NCBI GenBank assembly: GCA_027422505.1
Contig: JAPQWV010000002.1
Span: 24,158,501-24,222,500, forward strand
Source of the DNA: Craterostigma plantagineum
Taxonomy: Eukaryota > Streptophyta > Magnoliopsida > Lamiales > Linderniaceae
Length of the DNA: 64,000 bases
Direction: 5' to 3'
Shown: positions 53,701 to 63,234 of the stretch, piece after piece
Layout: the number at the start of each line of letters is the position of its first letter
How positions within the stretch are numbered: the first letter of the stretch is position 1
The notes under the pieces: model-generated
Databases searched by the model: none
Told to the model about the DNA's origin: nothing
The model's input: the letters and a program-made list of their open reading frames with translations, nothing else
Position numbers and translations under genes: made by a program

Positions 53701-53844
53701 TAGATCCGTAGGTGGGTAGGTCATATCCGTAGGTGTCGTCATCCTTTTTTTTTTGTTATTTTTAACACTGGGAAGTGCTGCTGAGACTGCAAGAAGAAGA
53801 ACAAAAGAGGTTAGAGACGTGATATTATAACAATTGAATATCAA
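50761..53844 (-). CDS. Extra (envelope-position) ORF of the young copia element, 1027 codons
   Basis: Lies after pol, same strand, where Sirevirus-type copia elements carry an env-like gene. The conserved N-terminal module (~75-290) has VYLQQFWGTMKTKI, MRMGYYTPIKF, PHPWRTLFAFVNKCFSPKHS, ILRIFHGIVFRRNYDFAKLI and YPRWFSLIIHHFL. This QFW-type domain recurs in retroelement-associated hypothetical proteins of many dicots. A Pro/Ser/Thr/Glu-rich linker (~330-720) and a charged C-terminal part follow. The true start is probably the ATG at 53742 (MTTPTDMTYPPTD): upstream lies a polypyrimidine tract ending CTTCTTGCAG, a strong splice acceptor, and the hydrophobic stretch read before that ATG may be intron rather than signal peptide. 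No transmembrane segment is evident inside. Function unknown. Confidence 0.7.
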   Translation of the reverse strand: MIFNCYNITSLTSFVLLLAVSAALPSVKNNKKKRMTTPTDMTYPPTDLVYPTSKWITTKDNNFQLDLHTFKCKDEIIISILRNHHLGYAFSASVQVPTVYLQQFWGTMKTKIAQDNSIYYEAQIASETVTITKELIRSILRMPSQPQYEPEASENELLEDMMRMGYYTPIKFVSHFQNSMIPHPWRTLFAFVNKCFSPKHSGWDRCNITILRIFHGIVFRRNYDFAKLITTDLDDQLYQRTKSKKPQNLPYPRWFSLIIHHFLTTTPGIPSRPVEENFTPPKLRYLQKGKTDEKYSRKAMPIPHELLVLANPDHIDAYCRNYKVPHPTTQDNPPESNPGVSETERAEMSERERESEILRETTETESIPHPPQTTSQEAIPDQPPPYSEQTIPEQSLEEQPHAEQIEQPLMDVPEITTTALPQSEKAGSIPRIEDVVIDPTTHEQTPPDHSLVSQQTSVSTQHEPPQTSRSSVPVSVPTREIPSSVTRTEPLPDPQASTFIEEPQIEALQGLDGSLSDGDDFSSSPSASHRTEPSFGRVLTGRLGDPGDSSTQARHTDEAITTRAPSPKDVSQGEVGRLKDPEVPRTSGDEGRRPEPRSERVPTATSSGAGSIPTQVTTAYLENRLFEFFETVTLPRVKGLIKEAVQATSTDKGKAPISDQPPPQQPVLPRLLTLPPRNPTIPNLYTVPLLELFDVGIARIIELDSRRSIEEEDLYRKLIAGGIIPPHDASIPTDTCRQEGPSQKRRHDDPDDQDRPEGESSKRLRTKSPVIRGGRSRGRGVQTRGGSSSRPPNRPPRSSSGRQATPGPNQTTSLGEVESAPSRISTQPVQATTTPRQKDPQDYIDRYILDEEWMTRTETAEESRLRIESVRNLLKAAAADFCFIEREEEEQGENPEADLPELPELLQHQVPEEPTPGYEFIETRWRNAKIKAPFLEDLYPKIWRKEEEIKGVNELNLRGLEHLRGTYRGLSHQIMLWEVTAKKGMNRDQYRKYMRDQSAICDVVDVEWAVGRYVGPVFVMIDMTGKL
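53776..53795 (-). promoter_or_regulatory. Candidate 3' splice site ahead of the extra ORF
   Basis: In the sense direction a T/C-rich run (TTTTGTTCTTCTTCTTGCAG) ends ~35 bases before the ATG at 53742. It would allow a spliced subgenomic mRNA for the extra ORF, as retroviral env genes use. The matching donor would lie in the leader or early gag; it was not identified. Confidence 0.4.
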
Positions 53845-53949
53845 TAGAGAATGTTGTTTAAGTAAGGGCTTTTTTTTTTAAAAAAAAATTCCGTTTAGAA
53901 AAGATTTGGCCTATTCCTGTTGGGCCCATTTATGTTTTACGAAATATTT

Positions 53950-55200
53950 TGTCCGAAAAATTTTCTAAGTATGGATTGCGGGTTGATCAAAGGAAGTTGG
54001 TGATTTTGCGAGTTTGCGGATTATATATTGCGAATTCTGCGAGAATTTTGAAAATGAACACTTTTGCGAATTCTGAAATGCGAGCTCAAAGGTTTGCGGG
54101 TTGAGTTGAAAAAGACTGGACTGCGGGTTAAGTTGAAAGAGACTTTGCGAATTGAGTGTTGCGAACGCCAATACGCAAAGTGTGTCTTGCGAATATTTGA
54201 ATTCGTATACCTAGAATTCGCAATGTAAAGAAAATTTAAATTCGCAAAGTAGAGCGGTTTGCGGGTTTGACTAAGTCAAGTCAGTTTGAACTTTACAAAG
54301 CAGAAAGTTTGCGATTCCGACAAGATTCGCAAATTGACCAGGTCAAACAAAGGGATCGCAAAGCCGCAAAGTGAGTAATTCGCGATCTTTGAATTTGCGA
54401 ATTATGTAGTCAGACGGTCAAAGCCGCAAAGTGAGTAATAAGATAGTTTGAAAATAAACACTTTTGGACCCGCAAAGTTCCATTTTGAAGAATCAAAAAG
54501 ATACCCCCTCTTTTTATTAAAAAGATTTCGAACCCAGATAAAAGGAAAACCTCGATTTGAAAAACCCGATTTGAGAAGATAAACTCGATTTCAGTACATA
54601 AATCAAACAAACAAACGCAAGTTATCACTAAAAACTACAACATTTCTACAGGAACCAACTGCAAACCACCTGTTCTTCGAGAAATCACTCCTGTGATTTA
54701 AGAAAAACAATCGTTAAACAAGGAAAAGAAAGAGAGAGTTAAAGCAACGTTGCAGACATACCACAGAGAAGACGCGAGTATGCGACAGTAACAATTTGAG
54801 CACTCAACCACAGAAAATGCAAGCTATAATGGAAGATTTGATGAACGGGATTCGCGAAGAAGGGGTTTGTGATTTGGGATTTGTGTTTTGCGAGTTCAGT
54901 TTGCGAATTGGTAAAATAATAAAATAATAAAAAAAACTTCGCGGGCCTAAAGTGTGAACCCTAGTTTAGAGCTGGGCTGTAAATTTTTGAAGTAAAGGCC
55001 CACTAGATTGCGAATTCGAAGTAGATTGCGAATTCTAAGTAGATTGCAAAGTCGCGATGGTTTGCGAATAGATCAGTTCGCGATTTGAGAGCTGTGAGTT
55101 CGCAATTTTACTCATTGACTGGTTAAAATTGGAGATGATTCGCGAATTGAGCTTTTGATTCTCAAATGAGTACAGTTGGCGAATCTTAATCCTAATACTT
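53950..55200. repeat. Spacer cluster of TTCGCAA/TTGCGAA words
   Basis: Non-coding DNA between pol and the extra ORF with many copies of TTGCGAATT, GTTTGCGGGTT, CCGCAAAGTGAGTAA and TTCGCAAAG, in both orientations. AAGCCGCAAAGTGAGTAA occurs at least twice (54,358 and 54,421 region). The same vocabulary forms the cluster in the 5' leader of the same element and was not noticed elsewhere in the window. Confidence 0.8.
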
Positions 55201-55401
55201 GATTTGCAATAAAATTTTAGAAATGACCCAATTCAATCACAAGGATCAAATCAAGTAATCTAGAAATGACCCAAATCAATCACAAGGATAATATCAAATC
55301 TATGGATTTTTAAGATCGATTTTCATGATACGATATCCTTATTGGAGAAGGAAAAGAACGTCACCTTAGTCAAAAATTCGTCTTAATGTCGGGACAATAA
55401 A

Positions 55402-55436
55402 TGACGTAAGTTTCCTTCGTGTTTATAAATAGATAG
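55402..55436 (+). promoter_or_regulatory. Antisense promoter: TGACGTAAG box plus TATA box
   Basis: TGACGTAAG (55402-55410), the core recognised by TGA-type bZIP factors in as-1-like elements, is followed 14 bases later by TATAAATAGATAG (55424-55436). This spacing suits a compact RNA polymerase II promoter with start near 55,455. It faces opposite to the element's own genes and precedes the 57-codon ORF. Confidence 0.5.
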
Positions 55437-55503
55437 GTCTCAAATCTCATTGAAGTACCTTACATCTAAGAACTAACTCATCTCTTATTTTTCGCGTTAA
55501 TAG

Positions 55504-55677
55504 ATGAATTGGCAGAAGCAGGAAGAAGAGAAGAAGCTCGAGGAACATGCAGAGTTAAGATGTAACTTTGAGCATAATTTGGATATGCTGGTTATTGAGA
55601 TTTGCCTTCTTTTGAGCTTATTCGTTGTTTTACTTGCTGTTCTGCTTTGGGTCTTCATCGGTCATATGAGTTTTTAA
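55504..55677 (+). CDS. Antisense small membrane-peptide ORF, 57 aa, inside the copia element
   Basis: ATG to TAA on the strand opposite gag and pol, in the pol-extra-ORF spacer. The N-terminal half is charged (MNWQKQEEEKKLEEH, then AELRCNFEHNLD). The C-terminal half is a strong membrane helix (IEICLLLSLFVVLLAVLLWV) ending FIGHMSF. A TATA box with a TGACGTAAG box lies 70-100 bases upstream, and a splice-acceptor-like GCGTTAATAG abuts the ATG. A 57-bp tandem duplication follows the stop. I recognise no family. The combination of promoter and clean topology makes chance less likely, but conservation in sister elements is the needed proof. Confidence 0.45.
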   Translation: MNWQKQEEEKKLEEHAELRCNFEHNLDMLVIEICLLLSLFVVLLAVLLWVFIGHMSF

Positions 55678-55790
55678 GAGTTATCTGCGTATTATGTGTT
55701 TGAGAGAGTTGTTCGTGTTTTGAAGAATTTATAAGAGTTATCTGCGTATTATGTGTTTGAGAGAGTTGTTCATGTTTTGAACAAATTTTA
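55677..55790. repeat. 57-bp tandem duplication
   Basis: AGAGTTATCTGCGTATTATG and the following GTTTGAGAGAGTTGTTC-GTGTTTTGAA occur twice in direct succession with few differences, starting at the stop codon of the antisense ORF. Confidence 0.85.
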
Positions 55791-55805
55791 CGTTTTTGTA
55801 GAGAA

Positions 55806-55942
55806 ACTCCCCCTAGATGCAATGCCTATCGATTATCTTAAACATTAAATGATTGATAATGCCTATCGAGTATCTAAAAAAAACTATTGATGAGTTCACT
55901 TACTCCCCCTCGATGCATAGATATAGCATTTCTCCCCTCGAT
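55806..55942 (-). repeat. Three extra polypurine-tract-like sequences after pol
   Basis: In the sense direction TAGGGGGAGTT (55806-55816), CGAGGGGGAGTA (55901-55913) and CGAGGGGAGAA (55930-55941) closely resemble the true PPT TTAGGGGGAGAA next to the 3' LTR. Each is followed or preceded by a CATC-GA or GCAT word. They lie just beyond the end of pol. Confidence 0.7.
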
Positions 55943-56284
55943 GTATTACGCCATCAGCATTGGCGCTACATCGACTTATTGGACACAAAAGATTTATTGA
56001 AAATTAAAAACTAAAAAAAACTAAAGTCCTAAATAAATGGTTAACATAACACACACAGAATAAGAGAAGTGAAACATAGCAAATAGATAAATAATGAACT
56101 GTAGGAAGACAGAATCGAGATTAAAAATTGAGGTTCAACATGCCTAATTTTGCAACTAAGAATTGAAAGCGTTTTTCATCCAATGCTTTTGTAAGCAAAT
56201 CGGCTAGTTGAAGCTCTGTATTGACAAAGTACATTTCTATTATGCCTCTTTCTACATGATCCTTTATGAAGTGATAGCGAAGAT

Positions 56285-59200
56285 CTATGTGCTTAGTGCG
56301 TGAGTGATGTACAGGATTACAGGTAATAGCGATAGCACTCTTGGAATCACAGTAAATAGGATTTTATTTAGATCAAACCCGTAGTCCCGTAGCTGAGTTC
56401 TGATCCACAAAATTTGTGAGCAGCAACTTGCTGCAGCGACGTATTCTGCTTCCGCCGTGGAAGTTGACACACAATTTTGTTTCTTTGAGGCCCAACATAC
56501 AAGTTTATCGCCTAGGAATTGCATATGTCCAGAAGTGCTTTTCCTGTCCAGTCTGCATCCTGCAAAATCTGCGTCAGAATAGCCTATTAGTTTCATACTT
56601 GAGTTTTTAGGATACCACAGTCCAAGGTCTGGTGTTCCTTTTAAATACTTCAAGATTCTTTTGACAGCATGAAGGTGCGACTCCTTGGGATTAGCTTGAA
56701 ATCGAGCACATAGACATGTAGAGAATAAGATATCTGGTCGACTGGCAGTGAGGTAGAGCAGTGATCCAATGATCCCTCTATAATGAGTAACATCTACAGG
56801 TTCACCAAGGTGACCTGCATCCAGTGAGCATGAGGTGGACATAGGTGTGCTCGATGATTTGCTCTTGTCGATCCCATATTTTCTGAGAATATCATGGATG
56901 TACTTTGACTGATTGATGAAGATCCCATCCTGAAGTTGTTTGATTTGTAGTCCGAGGAAGAATGACATTTCTCCCATCATACTCATTTCAAATTGCGATT
57001 GCATCAGAAAGCTAAATTCTTCACAAAGTTTAGGATTAGTAGAGCCAAAAATGATATCATCCACGTAGATTTGCACAAGCATAATATCAGAATCATTTTT
57101 CTTTACGAACAGTGTAGTGTCAATTTTTCCTTTAGTGAAGCCTGAAGAGATAAGAAAGTCGGAGAGCACCTCATACCAGGCCCTTGGAGCTTGTTTAAGT
57201 CCGTACAGTGATTTGTCGAGTTTGTAAACAAAGTCGGGATGATCAGCATTGAGAAATCCGTCTGGCTGTGACACATACACTTCTTCTTTCAGAATTCCGT
57301 TCAAGAAGGCTGTTTTTACGTCCATTTGATAGACTGTAAAATCTTTGTGTGCGGCGTATGCAAGGAATAATCGAATAGCTTCGATTCTGGCTACAGGGGC
57401 AAACGTTTCATCGTAATCAATTCCTTCCTGTTGATTATATCCCTTAGCAACGAGCCTGGCTTTGTTTCGAATTACAACACCATCTTCATCCTTTTTGTTT
57501 TTAAATACCCACTTTGTTCCGATCACAGTCTTCCCTTTTGGACGAGGAACTAAGTTCCATACTTTGAGACGTTCGAATTGATTAATCTCCTCTTGCATAG
57601 CCACTATCCAGTTGGGATCCTGTAGTGCATCAACTACACGTTTAGGTTCCGTTTGGCTCAAGAAACAGGTGAAATTACATTCATTTGAATGTGTTCTTCT
57701 AGTCGTTACTCCTGTATTGGGATCTCCTATTATTTGATCTGTAGGATGATGTCGGATCCATTTCTTTTCGTGGGGTAATGTCGTTTCGTCTGTTTGGGAT
57801 TCCTCACTGAGTGGATAGTCGATTGCAGACCCGGTAATGTTGCCGGTTGAAGTTGAAGAGGAGGTCTCTGTCTGCGTTGTTGTCACAGTTGTTGGGGGTG
57901 AGGCTTCTGAATCTGAGGGAGGAATTGTCTGGTTAGGAGTAGGTTCTGACTCATGAGTTGACGAACAAGGACTGGATTCATTATTTGGAATGGGATCGGT
58001 GGATGGTCTTGTCTGATTTTTAGATATATAAATATGCTCAAAAAGTAGATCCAGATCCAGTTCCTCTTGAGCTCGTTGAGTGAAGCGTGTGGGGTTGCTT
58101 TGTTTAGAATTATCAGTTGATTGTTGATCTGGCGTCAAACTCCCTTTGTCCGAACCCGGTTTTGAAAAGTTCCGTTCAGAGGCATCTCTCGAACACTCTC
58201 CTTCTTCTGTATGAGAATGGATAAGGTGTGGTGTGCTAGTTACTCGTTCCAAACTGCTATGTCCAGTAGATGGTTCGAGTCCCTCATCAAAGGTGACATT
58301 TATACTTTCAATGATCATCCTTCTGTTCCTGAGAAATATCCTGTATGCCTTAGATTGCGCAGAGTAGCCCACGAAGATTCCTTCAGTAGCTTTTGGATCG
58401 AGCTTGGACTTGTCTTCGCGGTCGTTGGCGACGAAGCACTTGCATCCAAAAATTCGAAAATGGGCAATGTTGGGCAGTCTTCCATTTATAAGTTCATAGG
58501 GCGTCTTACCAAATCTTAGATGAATGTTTGTGCGATTCTGTGTATAGCAAGCAGTATTCATTGCTTCCGCCCAAAGGAAATGAGGTAGTGATGATTGAAT
58601 GATCATTGTTCGGGCAGCCTCTACGAGTGTTCGATTTCGCCTTTCAACAACCCCATTTTGTTGAGGTGTATAGATAGCAGAAAACTGATGAGTAATCCCT
58701 ATGGATTCGTAGAAGTCACTGAGCTGTTGATTCTTGAATTCTGTTCCATTGTCTGATCTAACTATTTGAACATTTCTCTGAAGTAGGTTCTGTGTTGTTC
58801 TGATTAGATTTGGAATATGTTCTACTGTCTCTGATTTAGTTCGTAAAAAACGTACCCAAGTATATCGGGAATAGTCGTCGACGATAACCAGCATATACCG
58901 CTTTCCACTTATGCTTTCAGTTCGCATTGGGCCACACAGATCCATGTGTAAAAGCTCTAGAGGATGTTGAGTGGATGCAGTGTGTTTTGTAGGATGTGAA
59001 GCTTTCTTCATTTTTCCTTTCTCACAAGCAGAGCATAAATGCTCTTTTTGATACTTAAGTGGTGGTAGTCCAATAGTCAATTTGTTGGTTGACAGCTTGT
59101 TGAGGGTCTTGAAGTTAAGATGAGATAATCGCTGGTGCCATAAGTCATTTTGAGTTGAAGTTGCCTTGGAGATTAGGCAGATATCGGTCTTTGGTTTGAC

Positions 59201-59551
59201 AGTTCTAATATCAATGGTGTAAAGATTTGTCTTGCGAGTTCCAGTGAGAAGTTCTTCACCATTGGTATTGAGAATTTTGCAAGTTTTCTTTAGAAATACA
59301 ACTTGGAGTCCAAAATCACTGAACTGTCCTATTGATAAGAGGTTGTGTGTCAGTCCTTCAACATACGAGACTTGTTTAATTGTGAGTCGATTGCATATGA
59401 GATCGCCATAGCCAAGGATTTTGGCTCCATTGCTATTACCAAAGCGTACCAGTCCTCCAGGTCTATCAACGTAGTTGCTCAACAGTTTCTTTGTTCCAGT
59501 CATGTGTGTGGAGCAACCAGAATCTAAGTACCACACATGAGAGGCCTGCAA
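56285..59551 (-). CDS. pol: Copia pol polyprotein (protease, integrase, RT, RNase H), 1088 codons, frameshifted near its end
   Basis: Domains in order: aspartic protease [14 protein letters not shown]; integrase zinc binder (HQRLSHLNF ... CSACEKGK); integrase core with [27 protein letters not shown] and the catalytic Glu in [47 protein letters not shown]; reverse transcriptase with [43 protein letters not shown] and YVDDIIFG; RNase H with [18 protein letters not shown] and [13 protein letters not shown]. Near 56,363 one base is missing compared with the family frame. After DLNKI the ORF reads an unrelated 27-residue tail and stops, while the normal RNase H end continues in another frame to about 56,125. 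The frame is otherwise open. The first in-frame Met is at 59551 but the frame opens a few codons earlier. Confidence 0.95.
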   Translation of the reverse strand: MQASHVWYLDSGCSTHMTGTKKLLSNYVDRPGGLVRFGNSNGAKILGYGDLICNRLTIKQVSYVEGLTHNLLSIGQFSDFGLQVVFLKKTCKILNTNGEELLTGTRKTNLYTIDIRTVKPKTDICLISKATSTQNDLWHQRLSHLNFKTLNKLSTNKLTIGLPPLKYQKEHLCSACEKGKMKKASHPTKHTASTQHPLELLHMDLCGPMRTESISGKRYMLVIVDDYSRYTWVRFLRTKSETVEHIPNLIRTTQNLLQRNVQIVRSDNGTEFKNQQLSDFYESIGITHQFSAIYTPQQNGVVERRNRTLVEAARTMIIQSSLPHFLWAEAMNTACYTQNRTNIHLRFGKTPYELINGRLPNIAHFRIFGCKCFVANDREDKSKLDPKATEGIFVGYSAQSKAYRIFLRNRRMIIESINVTFDEGLEPSTGHSSLERVTSTPHLIHSHTEEGECSRDASERNFSKPGSDKGSLTPDQQSTDNSKQSNPTRFTQRAQEELDLDLLFEHIYISKNQTRPSTDPIPNNESSPCSSTHESEPTPNQTIPPSDSEASPPTTVTTTQTETSSSTSTGNITGSAIDYPLSEESQTDETTLPHEKKWIRHHPTDQIIGDPNTGVTTRRTHSNECNFTCFLSQTEPKRVVDALQDPNWIVAMQEEINQFERLKVWNLVPRPKGKTVIGTKWVFKNKKDEDGVVIRNKARLVAKGYNQQEGIDYDETFAPVARIEAIRLFLAYAAHKDFTVYQMDVKTAFLNGILKEEVYVSQPDGFLNADHPDFVYKLDKSLYGLKQAPRAWYEVLSDFLISSGFTKGKIDTTLFVKKNDSDIMLVQIYVDDIIFGSTNPKLCEEFSFLMQSQFEMSMMGEMSFFLGLQIKQLQDGIFINQSKYIHDILRKYGIDKSKSSSTPMSTSCSLDAGHLGEPVDVTHYRGIIGSLLYLTASRPDILFSTCLCARFQANPKESHLHAVKRILKYLKGTPDLGLWYPKNSSMKLIGYSDADFAGCRLDRKSTSGHMQFLGDKLVCWASKKQNCVSTSTAEAEYVAAASCCSQILWIRTQLRDYGFDLNKILFTVIPRVLSLLPVILYITHALST

Positions 59552-59559
59552 AAAGAGAA

Positions 59560-62301
59560 CTAGAGGGTTTTAGGTACCCATTGAAATATGGGTCCACCTC
59601 TATTAATTTTGTTAGTCCGTTTAGACTCCCTAGATTTTCCTTTGTTAAGGGATGACCCAGAGTCACTACCTATTTCTAGGATAGGAATTTGTGTTCCTGC
59701 AGGTTGAAGCTTGGGAATCCATTTGTGCTCTAGTGAGGGTCTTTTTGTCTTAGGTTTAGACTTGAGTTTTTTGATTTTTGTAAGTTTGACAGGTTCGTTG
59801 ATAGCTTTTGATTTTGATTCTTGTTTTGACGTTGTAGTTTTGTTTTTAGGAATTGTTTTGTGAGTTTGTTTGGTGACATGATCACGCATGGAAAACTGTG
59901 TTTTTGTTGAGGAAGATAGTTTTTTCGATACATGACAAAACAAAGATGGTACAAAGGTTTTGGAAGGAAAATATTCAATAACAAAAGGGACATTGAGATC
60001 GCGATTCTCCTTCAAGATATCTTCCTTTTTAACCCATACTTGACCCTTCAATGGCTCTTTTGTGGGTCCTGAAAATTTTAATGTATTAGTGCAGGAAATT
60101 TTGTCATTTGAAATTAAGGTGTATGAAATTGTGTGTAATCTTAATTTTTCTTTAAGTGAAGATATTTCATGAAGAAGTTTTTGCCTTTCTTCATCAAATG
60201 ACTTTCTCTCGCTTTCGAGAGTGGAGTGAAGATAACTGATTTTCTTTATGCAATCAGGCATATATCCAGTTGCATATGTAACCATCTGTGCCATACTTTC
60301 CGAAGCACCTGAGGTTTCTTCTTCGTTTAGATGAGAAATATCTGTCTCAAATTCAGTTATTGCTGGACAACTTCTTTCTTTATAACTATCATTTAATTCT
60401 GTGTAGTTAAAAGGTATTTGAGTTGTACTGTGTGTTGATGTCTCATTTTCATTTTCACTGACGAAAGACATGAGATTCGTCAGGCAACCTGTCTGCATAA
60501 ATTTGAGATCATATAGATAAGGTGAACTTGATATGCCTTGTTTTAACTTATGTGGATTTTCAAAACCTAGTCCTTTATGGGGATTGTAAAAATCAATGTT
60601 AGCTGGTTTGTTTAAGAAGATTGTTTGTTCTGATTGATCTCGTCGAGTTAAAAGGTCCTCCAATTTTTTTATTTTGGAGTACAGTTTTTCCCGACTTAGT
60701 AGGTCATATTTAATTGTAGCGTCCATTGCCTGATCTCTGTGAGATTTCATTTCCTTTTCTAAATCCGTGGCTTTAACTTCGGTTTTTTGCACTTGTATCT
60801 CCAGCTTAGCAATTTTTTCATTTGCTACAATTACACGATTCTTCTCACATGCATAATCATATCTAAACTTATCTAATACTGCTAAATTTTTCTCTAAGTT
60901 AGCTTCTAGTTCCTTGATTTTTCTTTTACCTAGTTTGTTAGATTTGTATAAGGATAAAAATTCATTTTTCAGCTTAAGTAAAGAATCATAATCTGCTTCA
61001 CTTACCTCCACCATTTCTGAATTGTTAGAGGTTTCCGTGTCTGACTCGCCTCCTTCAGCTCCAGCTCCAACTCCTTCGTCATCCAGCTTGGCCATCAGTG
61101 CCGCGTTCTCATTCTCGCTGTCTGAGGTATCTTCAAGCCAATGATCCTCTTCTGCCATTAAGACCAGCCCCTTTTCTTTTTGTTCAGCTAATTGAACTTT
61201 TCTGCAATAATAGTTAACGTCCTTTTTCTTGGGCATTCTGCACTCTCTGGCAAAGTGTCCATTCTTGCCGCAGTTGAAGCATTTGCCACCTTGTTGAGGA
61301 GTTTCAGAGTTGTTGTCCTCATCCTGAGTCTTTCCTTTAGAGTTGGAGGAAGTTCTTTGACGATTGGAGGAGGAACCAGTCTTCTTATAATATTTCCTCT
61401 GCACGAAATTCGAGACAAGAGCAAGTTGCTTAGCAAGATCTTTGAGGGTGATTTCCTGGTCTGCATGTTTGGTAAGATCCTTGAATTCGTCATCAGAACC
61501 AGAGTCTTCTCCCTCATTAACTTGTGATGACTGGATAATTTCCTTGTCCTTGAATTGTTTTCTTGATGATCGTTCAGTCATAAGAGCAAGCGATTCGCTT
61601 CCTATTGGTTTGATTTCCTCCCTTCGTTTCTCCACATGATTGGAATGTTGATTGAGGTAGTCGAATACTGTATGAATGCTAACTTTAGTTAGGTCGTTCA
61701 TCTGTCTTATCATAATTGTAGTAGCCTCCCATTCTGGATGAAGTGATCCTAAAAATTTGATATTGATTTCCATTACACTTTTTGTGACTCCATTCATTTT
61801 TAGCTCATTTAAAAGAACAAGAAATCGATGGAAGGTTTCTTGGAGAGTTTCCCCTTTGTTAGCATGAAAGCGGTCATACGAGATGAGTGTGTTTGCCATT
61901 CTTGCCATTGTATTGACTTCTGTCCCCTGCATCATAATTCGAAGAGCATCCCACATTTCTTTTGCACTCTCACCACATTCGAGTTGCATCAAAATGTCAT
62001 TGGGAATGGCTTGCATCATGTATGATTTCGCCACTTTATCTGCCTTTAGTCGCAGTTTTTCTTCATCATTGCATTGATCAGTAGTTTTCAAGATTCTCTG
62101 TTCCTCTCTTGCAGGGGTGGTGTCAGTAGTGGTGGGAATTATTGTCCAATACTGTGTAGGTCCATTGTAAATAGATTCTAGTAGATTCTCAGAATTGTCC
62201 TTGCTTTCTATGAAGTTGATGAATCTTCTCTTCCAGACTGCGTACTCTCCATGTCGGATGATGGGAGGTCTAACATCATTTCCCATGCTGAAAGAGTCCA
62301 T
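59560..62301 (-). CDS. gag: Copia gag protein, 913 aa
   Basis: Capsid/nucleocapsid precursor of the young copia element. The UBN2-type gag core spans ~10-220 ([72 protein letters not shown]). A CCHC zinc knuckle [14 protein letters not shown] lies near 340-355. A long coiled-coil-prone, Lys/Glu/Leu-rich region (~430-570) and a second (~690-740) follow. The C-terminus is basic and ends [12 protein letters not shown]. The stop (TAG) lies just before the protease, with pol in the -1 frame relative to gag. 913 residues is long for copia gag but within what Sirevirus-type elements show. The frame is intact. Confidence 0.93.
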   Translation of the reverse strand: MDSFSMGNDVRPPIIRHGEYAVWKRRFINFIESKDNSENLLESIYNGPTQYWTIIPTTTDTTPAREEQRILKTTDQCNDEEKLRLKADKVAKSYMMQAIPNDILMQLECGESAKEMWDALRIMMQGTEVNTMARMANTLISYDRFHANKGETLQETFHRFLVLLNELKMNGVTKSVMEINIKFLGSLHPEWEATTIMIRQMNDLTKVSIHTVFDYLNQHSNHVEKRREEIKPIGSESLALMTERSSRKQFKDKEIIQSSQVNEGEDSGSDDEFKDLTKHADQEITLKDLAKQLALVSNFVQRKYYKKTGSSSNRQRTSSNSKGKTQDEDNNSETPQQGGKCFNCGKNGHFARECRMPKKKDVNYYCRKVQLAEQKEKGLVLMAEEDHWLEDTSDSENENAALMAKLDDEGVGAGAEGGESDTETSNNSEMVEVSEADYDSLLKLKNEFLSLYKSNKLGKRKIKELEANLEKNLAVLDKFRYDYACEKNRVIVANEKIAKLEIQVQKTEVKATDLEKEMKSHRDQAMDATIKYDLLSREKLYSKIKKLEDLLTRRDQSEQTIFLNKPANIDFYNPHKGLGFENPHKLKQGISSSPYLYDLKFMQTGCLTNLMSFVSENENETSTHSTTQIPFNYTELNDSYKERSCPAITEFETDISHLNEEETSGASESMAQMVTYATGYMPDCIKKISYLHSTLESERKSFDEERQKLLHEISSLKEKLRLHTISYTLISNDKISCTNTLKFSGPTKEPLKGQVWVKKEDILKENRDLNVPFVIEYFPSKTFVPSLFCHVSKKLSSSTKTQFSMRDHVTKQTHKTIPKNKTTTSKQESKSKAINEPVKLTKIKKLKSKPKTKRPSLEHKWIPKLQPAGTQIPILEIGSDSGSSLNKGKSRESKRTNKINRGGPIFQWVPKTL

Positions 62302-63220
62302 TGCCTGTGTTTTGGATATGATCGTTGACGTGTATTGTGAGGAAAGTTGGAATTGAATTTTGCGAATTGAAGAAGTAACGTGTTACTTTGCGAACAGATA
62401 TGTGGGTTCGCAAGGTTGACCAGGTTCGCAAAGTGAGTAATGTTAGCAAAGTTCACACGGTTCGCAAAGTGAGTAAAGTTTGCAAGGTTCACACGGTACG
62501 CAAAGTGAGTAAAGTTCGCAAAGCAGTTGTGAGTTCGCAAAGTGTCAAGAGATCGCAAAGTGTGTTGAATTCGCGAAGTAAACTGGAGTTCGCAAAGTGA
62601 GCGAAGAACGCAAAGTAGTCTGAGTTCGCAAAGTGATCTAGTTCAAATGAGTTCGCAAAGTGGTCCAAGTTCGCAAAGTAATCTTGAGATTCGCAAAGTG
62701 GTCCAAGTTCGCAAAGTAATCAAGAGGTCGCAAAGTTCTGATTTTGCGAATTGATAACTGGATTCGTGAAGTGAGAAAGAACCTGATGCGTTGATCTTTG
62801 AAAATCTAACGGTTCGGGAACTTTGAACTCTCAAAGTAGAACTTTGCAAAGTGTCGATGCGCAAACTTAAAAAGGCCAACCAAGTGAAATGAAGGAGCCG
62901 CAAAGCGAAAGAAATCCTTGAGTTCGCAAACCTAGTTCCCAAAAGAAATTCCGTGCGCAAACTCAAGAACAGTCTGAGAAACAGGGCTGTTCTTCAAGTG
63001 TTTTAGATAGAAATCCAACAAATCTGACACAGCCTTCACGAAAACCAATTTGATAGCTCAGAACTAATAGTTCCACAAACTCGCCTTAACAAAAATAGAA
63101 TATCTTCGAGAATAGTTGATGTAGATGAGTCTGAGCTTTGCGACAGATAAACTACCACACAAGAACTCACCCTGCTAAAATCTTTAAGGCTTGAAATGAA
63201 GTTTCCTCACCTACACGCTT
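62302..63220 (-). other. 5' leader of the young copia element
   Basis: Untranslated leader between PBS and gag, ~920 bases. Its central third is the TTCGCAAAG repeat cluster (described separately). The rest shows no coding frame I trust. Confidence 0.75.
62427..62736. repeat. Leader cluster of TTCGCAAAG repeats
   Basis: Fourteen exact copies of CGCAAAG in ~310 bases, mostly as GTTCGCAAAGTG or AGTTCGCAAAGT, spaced irregularly about 15-30 bases apart. All are in one orientation, i.e. CTTTGCGAAC in the sense RNA. Spacers vary (GAGTAA, GTCCAA, AATC) so this is not a simple minisatellite. A further CGCAAAG lies near 62,895. Confidence 0.9.
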
Positions 63221-63232
63221 GCTCTGATACCA
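63221..63232 (-). other. Primer-binding site of the young copia element
   Basis: TGGTATCAGAGC in the sense direction, two bases inside the 5' LTR end; complementary to the plant initiator tRNA-Met 3' end. Confidence 0.92.
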
Positions 63233-63234
63233 CT

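Noticed and set aside
53743..53844. Signal peptide on the extra copia ORF (hydrophobic LTSFVLLLAVSAAL)
   Set aside because: The hydrophobic run is encoded by a polypyrimidine tract ending in TTGCAG, so it is more likely intron read-through than a true N-terminus.
62427..62736. Possible CRISPR-like array
   Set aside because: Repeats are too short (7-12 bases) and spacing irregular, inside a eukaryotic retrotransposon leader; no cas genes.
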